Shown here: positions 26,194-33,965 of the stretch, in pieces
How positions within the stretch are numbered: position 1 is the first letter of the stretch
Layout: each line of letters begins with the position of its first letter
Assembly (NCBI GenBank): GCA_001870995.2
Contig: MLAV02000027.1
Coordinates: 1 to 49,880, forward strand
Source of the DNA: Chitinophaga sp. CB10
Lineage (GTDB): Bacteria > Bacteroidota > Bacteroidia > Chitinophagales > Chitinophagaceae
DNA: 49,880 nucleotides
Direction of reading: 5' to 3'
Notes under the pieces: generated by a model
Told to the model about the DNA's origin: nothing
Databases searched by the model: none
Seen by the model: only the letters and a program-made list of their open reading frames with translations
Made by a program: the position numbers and the translations under genes

Positions 26194-26772
26194 TTATTGC
26201 TGTGGCTCTTTGTGCCGTAGCGATTGCAGGGCGGCCGACCATTGTTTTACTTCGTGTAACATCACCTGCGCTGATTTTTCCGCTGACTCCGTTGCTACGA
26301 ATTCTTCCTGCTCGTTAATGTGTTTGTCGAAGAAAGAGAGGATGACTCCTTCCGGTAAAGGCATTACTTTCAGCGTGGTGAGTACCTGCTTCAGCATTTG
26401 CGCGGCCCGGGTACCTCCGGAGGCGCCACCATAACTAACAATTCCTGCCGGCTTATTGTTCCATTCCCAGTACAAATAATCCAGCGCATTTTTCAGCGGG
26501 GCGGGCATGCTATAATTGTACTCCGCCGTAACGAAGATGAAGGCATCTGCTTCGTCGATCGTGGCGCTCCATTTTTTCGTATGTGCGTGCTCGTATTTTT
26601 TCATGCGGGGATGAAACGCTTCATCCATCATCGGCAGATTGATTGCTCCAAGGTCGATCACCTCTACTTCAAAATTCCCGGTTTGTTCCGCCACTGCGGC
26701 TATCCAGCGGGCAATAACCGGACCTTTCCTGCCCGGGCGGGTGGTAGACGTAATCACTTTTAATTTCAGCAT
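26194..26772 (-). CDS. NADPH-dependent FMN reductase family protein
   Basis: A 192-residue flavodoxin-like reductase. The FMN phosphate loop is TSTTRPGRKGP near the N-terminus. The middle contains FIFVTAEYNYSMPAPLKNALDYLYWEW, the conserved isoalloxazine-binding segment of this family, and VSYGGASGGTRAAQMLKQVLTTL follows. Members reduce FMN, quinones, azo dyes or chromate with NAD(P)H. MLKLKVI at 26772 is chosen as start; an ATG at 26796 adds eight residues. It is divergent from the five-gene MoxR/VWA operon and shares with it an upstream region of about 140 bases. Confidence 0.9.
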   Translation of the reverse strand: MLKLKVITSTTRPGRKGPVIARWIAAVAEQTGNFEVEVIDLGAINLPMMDEAFHPRMKKYEHAHTKKWSATIDEADAFIFVTAEYNYSMPAPLKNALDYLYWEWNNKPAGIVSYGGASGGTRAAQMLKQVLTTLKVMPLPEGVILSFFDKHINEQEEFVATESAEKSAQVMLHEVKQWSAALQSLRHKEPQQ

Positions 26773-26912
26773 AGTTGCGTATGGTTTAAGTTTCAATGGC
26801 TAAAAATAACTCCTGCCAGGGAATGTTCACATTTTCTTTGAATTAATTTTTACCACTCAAATACAATGCGTAGCGACCGCCTACTTTTACTGCCGGAATA
26901 ATACAGATCGTT

Positions 26913-27890
26913 ATGTCTCTTCATTTAACATCGCAACAGGTAAAGGATACCGCTGACGCGCCGCAGCGGCAAAGCGCTATGGCAAGGGAGGCCCGCGTGA
27001 ACGACGGCATCGGGGAATTGCTGCGGTGGATGAAAGATATGCTGCGTAACGGCATCATACATCTACCTGAAAAAAACCAGGCGTATTGGGAAAATACCAT
27101 CCGCAGGCTGATAGATGCGCAGGCCCCGGGCCTGGCGGGCATGGTACGCAACATTCAGGATATTGCGTATTTCCGCGAAGGATGGCAGGAGGTTTTCCTG
27201 CAACAACTACTGAAACTTTATATCGTGATACAGGGTTACCAGCACCTGGAAGCTTTACCGGCGCCGCTGCAGCAGGACGTCCGGCAGCTCTGCGGATTTA
27301 CCGTTAACCAGGAGCAGCTGAAATCCTTCCAGGGCATTACGGATACCTGGATGGTACTGGGTAAACAGGCTTCCGAGCAGGATAAACTGGTGACCGAACG
27401 GTATTGGCTATACGGTGTGAACAGTGGCCGCAGCGCGTTGATCCTGCAGTTTTATGCGCGGCATTTTTCCGGCGCCGGTTTTAGCCTGCAGCCGGGAACG
27501 GCCGTGCATGGGGAGCTGGTGTACTTCCCTTCCGCACAACCGCTGCGCGCCCTGCTGAAAACCTGTCAGCTCACGCATACGCCCCTGCGCTTCCGCGGCA
27601 TGGAAAGCTGGGAGGAAGTGCTGGAACACCAGTCTATGCTATGCAGCCAGCTGCCCGTATATCCGGAACAGTTATATACCATCGCCTCGTTGCAACTGGT
27701 GCAATACCGGCAGCAATGGTATTTAATGGACCGGCAACGCCGCCTTATGGCAGTAAAGCCGGGCGCACCGAAACTTTGGAAACTGCTGGCCATCACGGGC
27801 GGGCAGGCCATGCCCATGGCGGTGGTGGGCGCAGGCAGGGATTACGAACCAATTGGCGTATGGCCGGATGCGCATTACCAGGCCCTTTAA
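26913..27890 (+). CDS. SWIM zinc-finger family protein lacking the SWIM domain
   Basis: A 325-residue cytoplasmic protein. Its body resembles the region that follows the zinc finger in SWIM-family proteins from this type of locus: the charged helix (AREARVNDGIGELLRWMKDMLRNG), the segment DAQAPGLAGMVRNI (about 70-83), ERYWLYGVNSGRSALILQF (about 160-178) and the ELVYFPSAQPLRALL strand. Those relatives begin with about 110-130 residues carrying the CxCx(n)CxH finger, which is absent here: the protein starts in the linker, and the in-frame upstream DNA reaches a stop at 26871-26873 without any Cys-rich sequence. It leads the operon and is followed after 13 bases by the DUF5691 gene. The missing domain would have supplied nucleic-acid or protein binding. 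Confidence 0.75.
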   Translation: MSLHLTSQQVKDTADAPQRQSAMAREARVNDGIGELLRWMKDMLRNGIIHLPEKNQAYWENTIRRLIDAQAPGLAGMVRNIQDIAYFREGWQEVFLQQLLKLYIVIQGYQHLEALPAPLQQDVRQLCGFTVNQEQLKSFQGITDTWMVLGKQASEQDKLVTERYWLYGVNSGRSALILQFYARHFSGAGFSLQPGTAVHGELVYFPSAQPLRALLKTCQLTHTPLRFRGMESWEEVLEHQSMLCSQLPVYPEQLYTIASLQLVQYRQQWYLMDRQRRLMAVKPGAPKLWKLLAITGGQAMPMAVVGAGRDYEPIGVWPDAHYQAL

Positions 27891-27903
27891 TAAAACTATT
27901 GCG

Positions 27904-29373
27904 ATGGAACACTGGCAACTATTGATGAAAACTGCATTACTGGGCACGGGCAAACAGGCCTTGCCTGCAATGACCGCCCGGGATGAACTGGAAACGGCGC
28001 TGGCGGCCATCCGCCAGGATGCAGCCAACGACCGGGAAGATGTGCTGCTGAAAACCGGGGCCGTGCTGCTCAATTACCGGCAGGCAGGCATTACCACGCT
28101 GCCGGCGGATAACCTTTCCGCAGCCACCGCCGCGCCGGAAACTCGGCCCTACTGCAGCCCGGAAGCGGTGGCGAGTTTGCAGGAGGCGATGGACCTGGGC
28201 TCCAACGCGCTTACCAAACACTGGCTGGAACTCTGTGCGGACGCGGGCTACCTCCTCCCTCCCGCCCTGCTGCCTTTGTTGATGGATAAGGCAACGGGCA
28301 GCAAGCAACTGCGCGCGCCGCTGATGAAATGCTGCGGCAACAGGGGCTTCTGGCTGGCGCAATTAAACCCTGACTGGGCGATACTGCTGCCGGGCCACGG
28401 CGTAGAGATCAGCGCTGACGCCTGGGAAACGGGCACGCTGCCGCAGCGCTGCGAAGCGCTCACACGCAAGCGCAGTGAAGATCCCGAGGCGGCGCTCACC
28501 ATGCTCATGGAAACGTGGAAGCAGGAGAATGCCGCTACCAGGGCGGCGCTGCTGGAATGCCTGCAAACGGAACTAAGCCCTAACGATATACCCTGGCTGC
28601 AACAGCTGACAGCCGATAAAAGTCTGAAAGTAAAAGAAAAAGCATGGGAACTGCTGCGCCAACTGCCCCAGAGTGAAATCGTGCAATCGTACCAGCAGCT
28701 GGTAGCTGCTGCCATTAACAACATCGACGGCGCCATTATCATCACGGAGCTGCAACTGCCGCTGCCGGCAAACATCTACCAGTCCGGCATTGACAAGCTT
28801 CCTCCTTCCGCCCTTCACATGAGTGATGAAACCTACCAGTTGCAGCAACTGGTGGCGCAGGTTCCCTGCTCTTTTCTAAGCAAGCACCTTGACCTTCCGC
28901 CCGCGGCCTGCGTACAGCAACTCGCTGCCGCCGGCATGGAAGCGGCCATGCTAAAGGCGGCCATCCATTTTAAAGAAACAGATTGGATAGAGCATATCCT
29001 GGAACAGAGCCATACGTTTTACCCGGAAGTATTCCACCTCGCCTCGCCGGCCAAGCTGGAAGCCTATGCCATGCGCTTTGCGGAGAAGGAAGGCAGCGCG
29101 GTCATCCTGCGCATGGGCGCAGGCACTACGCCGTGGGGGCTGGCGATCACCCAGCAGATCTTCCGGTTTATTGCCATGCATCCGTACAGTTACAACCGGA
29201 ACTATTTCCTGGAACTGGCGCACCTGCTGCCGGTGGAGATACTGCACATCGATGAGAAGCGTTATTTCGGCGATATCCTCTACAACCAGCAGGCCTGGAA
29301 AAGCCTGAAGGAAAAACTCTTTGAACTCATTGCCTGCAAAGCAGCCATGCAACAACAATTTACCCAACGATAA
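27904..29373 (+). CDS. DUF5691 family protein
   Basis: A 489-residue, almost wholly helical cytoplasmic protein. The opening MEHWQLLMKTALLGTGKQALP and the repeated helical pairs (CCGNRGFWLAQLNPDW, RSEDPEAALTMLMETWKQENAATRAALLECL, LPWLQQLTADKSLKVKEKAWELLRQLP-like) look like HEAT-type repeats, consistent with the DUF5691 family. Such scaffolds often bind a partner protein, here perhaps the AAA+ ATPase or VWA protein. The start at 27904 is chosen because it begins the family sequence and leaves a 13-base gap to the previous gene; 27853 would overlap that gene. 12 bases before the ATPase gene. Confidence 0.8.
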   Translation: MEHWQLLMKTALLGTGKQALPAMTARDELETALAAIRQDAANDREDVLLKTGAVLLNYRQAGITTLPADNLSAATAAPETRPYCSPEAVASLQEAMDLGSNALTKHWLELCADAGYLLPPALLPLLMDKATGSKQLRAPLMKCCGNRGFWLAQLNPDWAILLPGHGVEISADAWETGTLPQRCEALTRKRSEDPEAALTMLMETWKQENAATRAALLECLQTELSPNDIPWLQQLTADKSLKVKEKAWELLRQLPQSEIVQSYQQLVAAAINNIDGAIIITELQLPLPANIYQSGIDKLPPSALHMSDETYQLQQLVAQVPCSFLSKHLDLPPAACVQQLAAAGMEAAMLKAAIHFKETDWIEHILEQSHTFYPEVFHLASPAKLEAYAMRFAEKEGSAVILRMGAGTTPWGLAITQQIFRFIAMHPYSYNRNYFLELAHLLPVEILHIDEKRYFGDILYNQQAWKSLKEKLFELIACKAAMQQQFTQR

Positions 29374-29385
29374 AAAACTATTCGT

Positions 29386-30468
29386 ATGTCTGACATCCTT
29401 CGCCAACACGCCGAAGTACTGTATGCCACGGAGCTGGAAGAGCTCTGCAAACAGGATACCGATAAACGGCCATATAACTGGCATATGTCGCCCCAATCCG
29501 TAGTAACATACCTCTGCGGCGGAACCCTCAAAAACGGCCTTGAAATCGCCCCTAAATACATCGGCAACCGCCGCCTCATGGAAATTGCCGTAGCCACGCT
29601 GGCAACGGACCGCGCGCTGCTGCTGTACGGCCTGCCCGGCACGGCCAAAAGCTGGGTGAGCGAACACCTGGCGGCAGCCATCAGCGGGGATTCTACCCTG
29701 ATTGTACAAGGCACTGCCGGCGTCAGCGAGGAGAGCATCCGCTACGGGTGGAATTACGCCCGCCTGCTCTCGGAAGGGCCTTCCGGCAAAGCGATCGTGG
29801 AAACGCCCGTGATGCGCGCCATGCGGGATGGCAAGATCGCCCGCATAGAAGAGCTGACGCGTATAGGCGCTGACGTGCAGGATTCGCTGATTACCATCCT
29901 GTCGGAAAAATCGCTCCCCATACCGGAACTCAATACCCAATTACAGGCGACCCGGGGGTTTAACCTGATCGCTACCGCCAATAACCGGGACAAAGGTGTG
30001 AACGAACTATCCTCCGCGCTGAAGCGCCGGTTCAACACGGTGATACTCCCGGTACCGGAATCGATGGAAGAGGAAATCGATATCGTAACGCGGCGGGTGG
30101 AGAGCTTTGAGAAAGTGATGGAGCTGCCGGCGGAAAAGCCTGCCCTGCAGGAGATACGCCGCATCGTCACCATCTTCCGGGAGCTGCGCAGCGGTATTAC
30201 CACGGATGGCAAGACCAAACTGAAATCCCCTTCCGGCACGCTGAGTACAGCGGAAGCCATCTCCGTGGTAAACAACGGGCTGGCGCTGGCGGCGTACTTC
30301 GGGGACGGCCGCCTCAACGCATCGGACCTGGCAGCCGGCATCATTGGCGCGGTGGTGAAAGACCCCGTGCAGGACAAGCTGGTATGGCAGGAATACCTGG
30401 AAACCGTGGTGAAGCCGCGCTCAGAATGGAAAGATATTTACCGTGCCTGCAGGGATTTAGGCGCGTGA
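29386..30468 (+). CDS. MoxR-type AAA+ ATPase
   Basis: A 360-residue ATPase. Walker A is GLPGTAKS (82-89). The Walker B position reads IARIEELTRI (151-160), with Glu-Glu in place of the usual Asp-Glu. Sensor 1 is ATANNRDKG (197-204), and the arginine-finger region is LKRRFNTV (212-219). After the core (residue about 230 on) comes a helical lid with KLKSPSGTLSTAEAISVVN, the MoxR-like sensor 2 region. MoxR ATPases work with VWA proteins to insert metals or remodel complexes, as in the RavA-ViaA and cobaltochelatase pairs. The VWA partner is two genes downstream in the same operon. Confidence 0.93.
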   Translation: MSDILRQHAEVLYATELEELCKQDTDKRPYNWHMSPQSVVTYLCGGTLKNGLEIAPKYIGNRRLMEIAVATLATDRALLLYGLPGTAKSWVSEHLAAAISGDSTLIVQGTAGVSEESIRYGWNYARLLSEGPSGKAIVETPVMRAMRDGKIARIEELTRIGADVQDSLITILSEKSLPIPELNTQLQATRGFNLIATANNRDKGVNELSSALKRRFNTVILPVPESMEEEIDIVTRRVESFEKVMELPAEKPALQEIRRIVTIFRELRSGITTDGKTKLKSPSGTLSTAEAISVVNNGLALAAYFGDGRLNASDLAAGIIGAVVKDPVQDKLVWQEYLETVVKPRSEWKDIYRACRDLGA

Positions 30469-30489
30469 ACCTGTTAAAGTAACTGCATT

Positions 30490-32685
30490 ATGTCTGTTCA
30501 CATACTCGGCATCAGGCACCATGGCCCCGGCTCCGCGCGTAATGTACGCGCCTACCTGGAAGCGTTGCAGCCGGATATTGTTTTGGTGGAAGGGCCGCCG
30601 GAAGCCGACCCCCTATTGCAATGGGCGGGGTCGGCGCAACTGCAGCCGCCTGTGGCCATACTCGCCTATGAGCCGGAAGCGCCCGGGCACAGCGCCTTTT
30701 ATCCTTTCGCGGAGTTTTCCCCCGAATGGCAGGCCATTACGTATGCCCGTACCCGTAACATCCCGGTAAGATTCATGGACCTGCCGCTTGCCCACGCCTT
30801 TGCGCTGGAAAATGAAAAGAAGGAGGACGACCATGGCGCCGGCGGCGGTTCCCGCTTTGATCCGATGGCGCTGCTGGCAACAGCCGATGGTTACGAGGAT
30901 GCGGAAGCCTGGTGGGACCAGATGTTTGAATACCGCCGGGATGGGACAGGCATCTTCGAGGCCGTCATGGAATCCATGGAACTGTTACGGGAAGAACTCA
31001 GCAGCAACGATGTCATGAACCAGCTCCGCGAAGCGTGGATGCGTAAGATCATCCGCCAGGCGGAAAGGGAGATGTACGCGGAGATAGCGGTGGTATGCGG
31101 GGCATGGCATGCGCCGGCGCTGAAGCGGATGCCTGCGGCCAAAGCGGATAACGAATTACTGAAAGGACTGCCGAAGGTAAAAGTTGCCTGCAGCTGGACG
31201 CCGTGGACATTTGAGCGGCTCGGCAGTCAAAGCGGGTACCGGGCCGGCATTGCCTCCCCGGGATGGTACCAGCATAAATGGGAATATCCGTATGATAACG
31301 GCGTCCGCTGGCTGACCAACGTGGCCCGGCTATTCCGGGAAAAGCAGATGGACATTTCCACCGCGCATGTAATGGAGGCGGCACGGCTCAGCCATGCGTT
31401 AGCCGCCATGCGGGAATTGCCGATGCCGGCTTTGGAAGAACTGAACGAGGCGGCCATTTCCGTACTATGCAACGGCGATCCGGCCCCGATGCAGTTAATC
31501 ACGCAACAACTGATTACAGGCAACCGCATAGGCGCGGTACCGGAAGATGTGCCCAAAGCGCCGCTGCAGGCGGATATAGAGCGGCAACAGAAAAAGCTGC
31601 GGCTGCCGCTGACAGCGGATCACAAGGATTACCAGCTGGACCTGCGGGAACCGACGGACCTGCAGCGGAGCATCCTGTTACACCGCCTGCAACTGCTGGA
31701 CATCAACTGGGGCGAGCAGCTGCGCACCACCGGCAAAGGCACCTTTAAGGAGCAATGGCGGTTGCAATGGGAGCCCGCGCTGGCCGTAGATATTATCGAT
31801 AAAAGCTGCTGGGGGAATACCCTCGCCGCCGCGGCCAATGCCTATGTAACGGACATGGCTACACGCCGGCAACAATTGCAGGATATTTGCCGGCTGCTGG
31901 AAGGCTGCATTCCGGCGGACCTCCCCGAGGCTACTGCCGCGCTGATTCAACGGCTTAACAACATGGCCGCCGCCAGCCACGACGTGGTGCAGCTGATTGA
32001 CGTATTACCGCCGCTGGTAAGCATTACCCGCTATGGCAACGTACGGAAGACGGATGCGGGACTGGTATTGGGCATACTGGAAAGTATGATCACCCGCATC
32101 TGCATCCACCTGCCGGCAGCGAGTACGCATATGGCGGAAGATGCCGCCACGCTGATGCTGGAGCAGTATTACGCCATGAACGATGCGGTGCAAACGCTGG
32201 CTAACCCGGCGTTGGCGGACCAGTGGCAACAGGCATTGCGCAGCATCATGCAGGACCCGCAATCCGCCCGCTGCCTGGCGGGGTACGCTGCGCGGCTGCT
32301 GAGCGACAGCCGGCAGTTGACAGGGGAAGCGTTGCTGCAGGTGTTTAGTGTATCCATGTCCGTTAGTAACGACCCTACCGCCGCAGCGATGTGGCTGGAA
32401 GGCTTTTTAAAAGGCAGCGGCGCGTTGCTGCTGGTGGACGACCACCTGTTTGCGCTGCTGCGGAACTGGATGCAGCAGTTGACCGAAGCGCATTTTATAC
32501 AGGCGCTGCCACTGTTGCGCCGCGCGTTTGCTACGTTCTCCAGTGCGGAAAGGCGGCAGATCGGAGAAAAAGTTAAACATGGAAATAGTGTGAGGAAGTG
32601 CGGGGAGGATGTGGAGCTGGATGTAGAGCGGGCGGCCAGGGGGATTGCGGTGGTGATGGAGGTAATGGGGTATGGGGGTAATTAA
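30490..32685 (+). CDS. DUF5682 protein, TraB/ChaN/TIKI-like
   Basis: A 731-residue cytoplasmic protein. The N-terminal part starts HILGIRHHGPGSARNVRAYL, giving a GxxH motif (Gly7-His10), then Glu34 in VLVEGPPEADPL. A second GxxH is Gly204-His207 in VVCGAWHAPAL. Two GxxH motifs flanking an acidic residue are the hallmark of the TraB/PrgY/ChaN/TIKI superfamily, some of whose members are metal-dependent proteases or heme-binding proteins. The long C-terminal part (about 280-731) is helical and repeat-like, with no motif I recognise. It lies between the MoxR ATPase and VWA genes, suggesting that the ATPase/VWA pair acts on or with this putative metalloenzyme. Inference for function; motif reading is direct. 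Confidence 0.8.
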   Translation: MSVHILGIRHHGPGSARNVRAYLEALQPDIVLVEGPPEADPLLQWAGSAQLQPPVAILAYEPEAPGHSAFYPFAEFSPEWQAITYARTRNIPVRFMDLPLAHAFALENEKKEDDHGAGGGSRFDPMALLATADGYEDAEAWWDQMFEYRRDGTGIFEAVMESMELLREELSSNDVMNQLREAWMRKIIRQAEREMYAEIAVVCGAWHAPALKRMPAAKADNELLKGLPKVKVACSWTPWTFERLGSQSGYRAGIASPGWYQHKWEYPYDNGVRWLTNVARLFREKQMDISTAHVMEAARLSHALAAMRELPMPALEELNEAAISVLCNGDPAPMQLITQQLITGNRIGAVPEDVPKAPLQADIERQQKKLRLPLTADHKDYQLDLREPTDLQRSILLHRLQLLDINWGEQLRTTGKGTFKEQWRLQWEPALAVDIIDKSCWGNTLAAAANAYVTDMATRRQQLQDICRLLEGCIPADLPEATAALIQRLNNMAAASHDVVQLIDVLPPLVSITRYGNVRKTDAGLVLGILESMITRICIHLPAASTHMAEDAATLMLEQYYAMNDAVQTLANPALADQWQQALRSIMQDPQSARCLAGYAARLLSDSRQLTGEALLQVFSVSMSVSNDPTAAAMWLEGFLKGSGALLLVDDHLFALLRNWMQQLTEAHFIQALPLLRRAFATFSSAERRQIGEKVKHGNSVRKCGEDVELDVERAARGIAVVMEVMGYGGN

Positions 32686-32744
32686 AAATGTGAAAAACAA
32701 ACTGCGTAAGCATCAATTGCTTCCAATCACTAAAAAAACTGAAC

Positions 32745-33869
32745 ATGCATAACGAAAACGAACTGCGTAAATGGCGAATGATACTGGGCAGCGATAAAAA
32801 CGATGGCACCGGCTGCCAGCTTAGCCCCACCGACCTGCGTATAGATCAAACGCTGGAAGCCCTGTACGACCACCAGCGGCAGGGAGGGCTGGGTCCATCC
32901 TCCCCCAACGTCAGCCGCTGGCTGGGGGATATCCGCAGCTTCTTCCCCGCATCAGTGGTGAAGGTCATGCAGCAGGATGCGCTGAAACGACTGCACCTGA
33001 CGCAGCTGTTGCTGGAAAAGGAAATCCTGGAACACGCGGATGCGGACGTACACCTGGTGGCAACGCTGCTTTCCCTCAGCCGGGTGATACCGGAAAAAAC
33101 GAAATCCACTGCAAGGATGGTCGTGCAAAAGGTGGTGGATGAGCTGCTGCGCAAATGGCAGCAGCCGATGCAGCAGGCGATCAGCGGGGCGCTGAGCCGC
33201 AGTATCCGCAACTTACGCCCACGCCACAACGAAATTAACTGGCACCTGACTATCCGTAAAAACCTGCGTCATTATCAGCCGGCATATAAAACCATTATTC
33301 CTGAAATAAAGGTGGGATATGGCCGCAGGCGCAACGCGCTGAAGGAGGTGATCCTTTGCCTGGATCAAAGCGGGTCCATGGGCGCCTCCGTGGTTTACAG
33401 CAGCATCTTCGGCGCGGTCATGGCTTCTATGCCGGCGCTGCAAACAAAGATGGTGGCATTTGATACCGCCGTGGCGGACCTTACCGAACAGCTCACCGAC
33501 CCGGTGGACCTGCTCTTTGGCGTACAGCTGGGCGGCGGCACGGATATACAACAGGCCCTTACCTATTGCCAGCAGCAGATCACCCGGCCGGCGGATACAG
33601 TGCTGATCCTTATCACGGATCTATACGAAGGCGGCAACCCGGCCAATATGCGCAAGCGTGCAGCCGAACTCGTTAGCGCCGGCGTGCAGTTAATTGTGCT
33701 GCTGGCGTTGAATGACGAAGGCGCGCCTTCGTATGATCATGAAAATGCGCAATTCTTCGCGGACCTTGGCGTACCGGTGTTTGCCTGCACGCCGGATAAA
33801 TTTCCGGATATGATGGCGGCAGCGCTGGGGAAGCAGGATATGCAGCAGTGGGCGAGCGGGAATATGTGA
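32745..33869 (+). CDS. VWA domain protein (MoxR partner)
   Basis: A 374-residue cytoplasmic protein. Residues 1-190 are a helical region (VARDIR-like basic segments such as RSIRNLRPRHNEINWHLTIRKNLRHY at about 150-175). The von Willebrand A domain follows at about 200-365: the MIDAS triad is Asp207-x-Ser209-x-Ser211 (LDQSGSMGAS), with a further strand VAFDTAVADLTE and the Asp in LILITDLYEGGN. The MIDAS is complete, so it can bind a divalent metal. Together with the MoxR ATPase this forms the usual chaperone pair. It is separated from the DUF5682 gene by 59 bases, the largest gap in the operon, and followed by a hairpin at 33900-33936. Confidence 0.9.
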   Translation: MHNENELRKWRMILGSDKNDGTGCQLSPTDLRIDQTLEALYDHQRQGGLGPSSPNVSRWLGDIRSFFPASVVKVMQQDALKRLHLTQLLLEKEILEHADADVHLVATLLSLSRVIPEKTKSTARMVVQKVVDELLRKWQQPMQQAISGALSRSIRNLRPRHNEINWHLTIRKNLRHYQPAYKTIIPEIKVGYGRRRNALKEVILCLDQSGSMGASVVYSSIFGAVMASMPALQTKMVAFDTAVADLTEQLTDPVDLLFGVQLGGGTDIQQALTYCQQQITRPADTVLILITDLYEGGNPANMRKRAAELVSAGVQLIVLLALNDEGAPSYDHENAQFFADLGVPVFACTPDKFPDMMAAALGKQDMQQWASGNM

Positions 33870-33899
33870 AATTGGAGAAGCGCAGCGGACTGCTGAAAG

Positions 33900-33936
33900 C
33901 TAAAATGGAAAGAGCCGGCGACCCTTTCCATTTTAG
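33900..33936. terminator. Bidirectional terminator-like hairpin
   Basis: Perfect 13-base stem CTAAAATGGAAAG / CTTTCCATTTTAG with an 11-base loop, midway between the convergent VWA gene and TonB receptor gene. The T-rich arm ends serve both directions. Likely terminates both transcripts. Confidence 0.75.
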
Positions 33937-33965
33937 ATATGCAAAGCTTGTGACGCGCGCACGCC

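Noticed and set aside
25310..26772. SDR and FMN reductase as part of the MoxR/VWA system
   Set aside because: Both are leftward, the SDR gene has its own terminator, and they are common housekeeping-type families; adjacency alone does not link them to the plus-strand operon.
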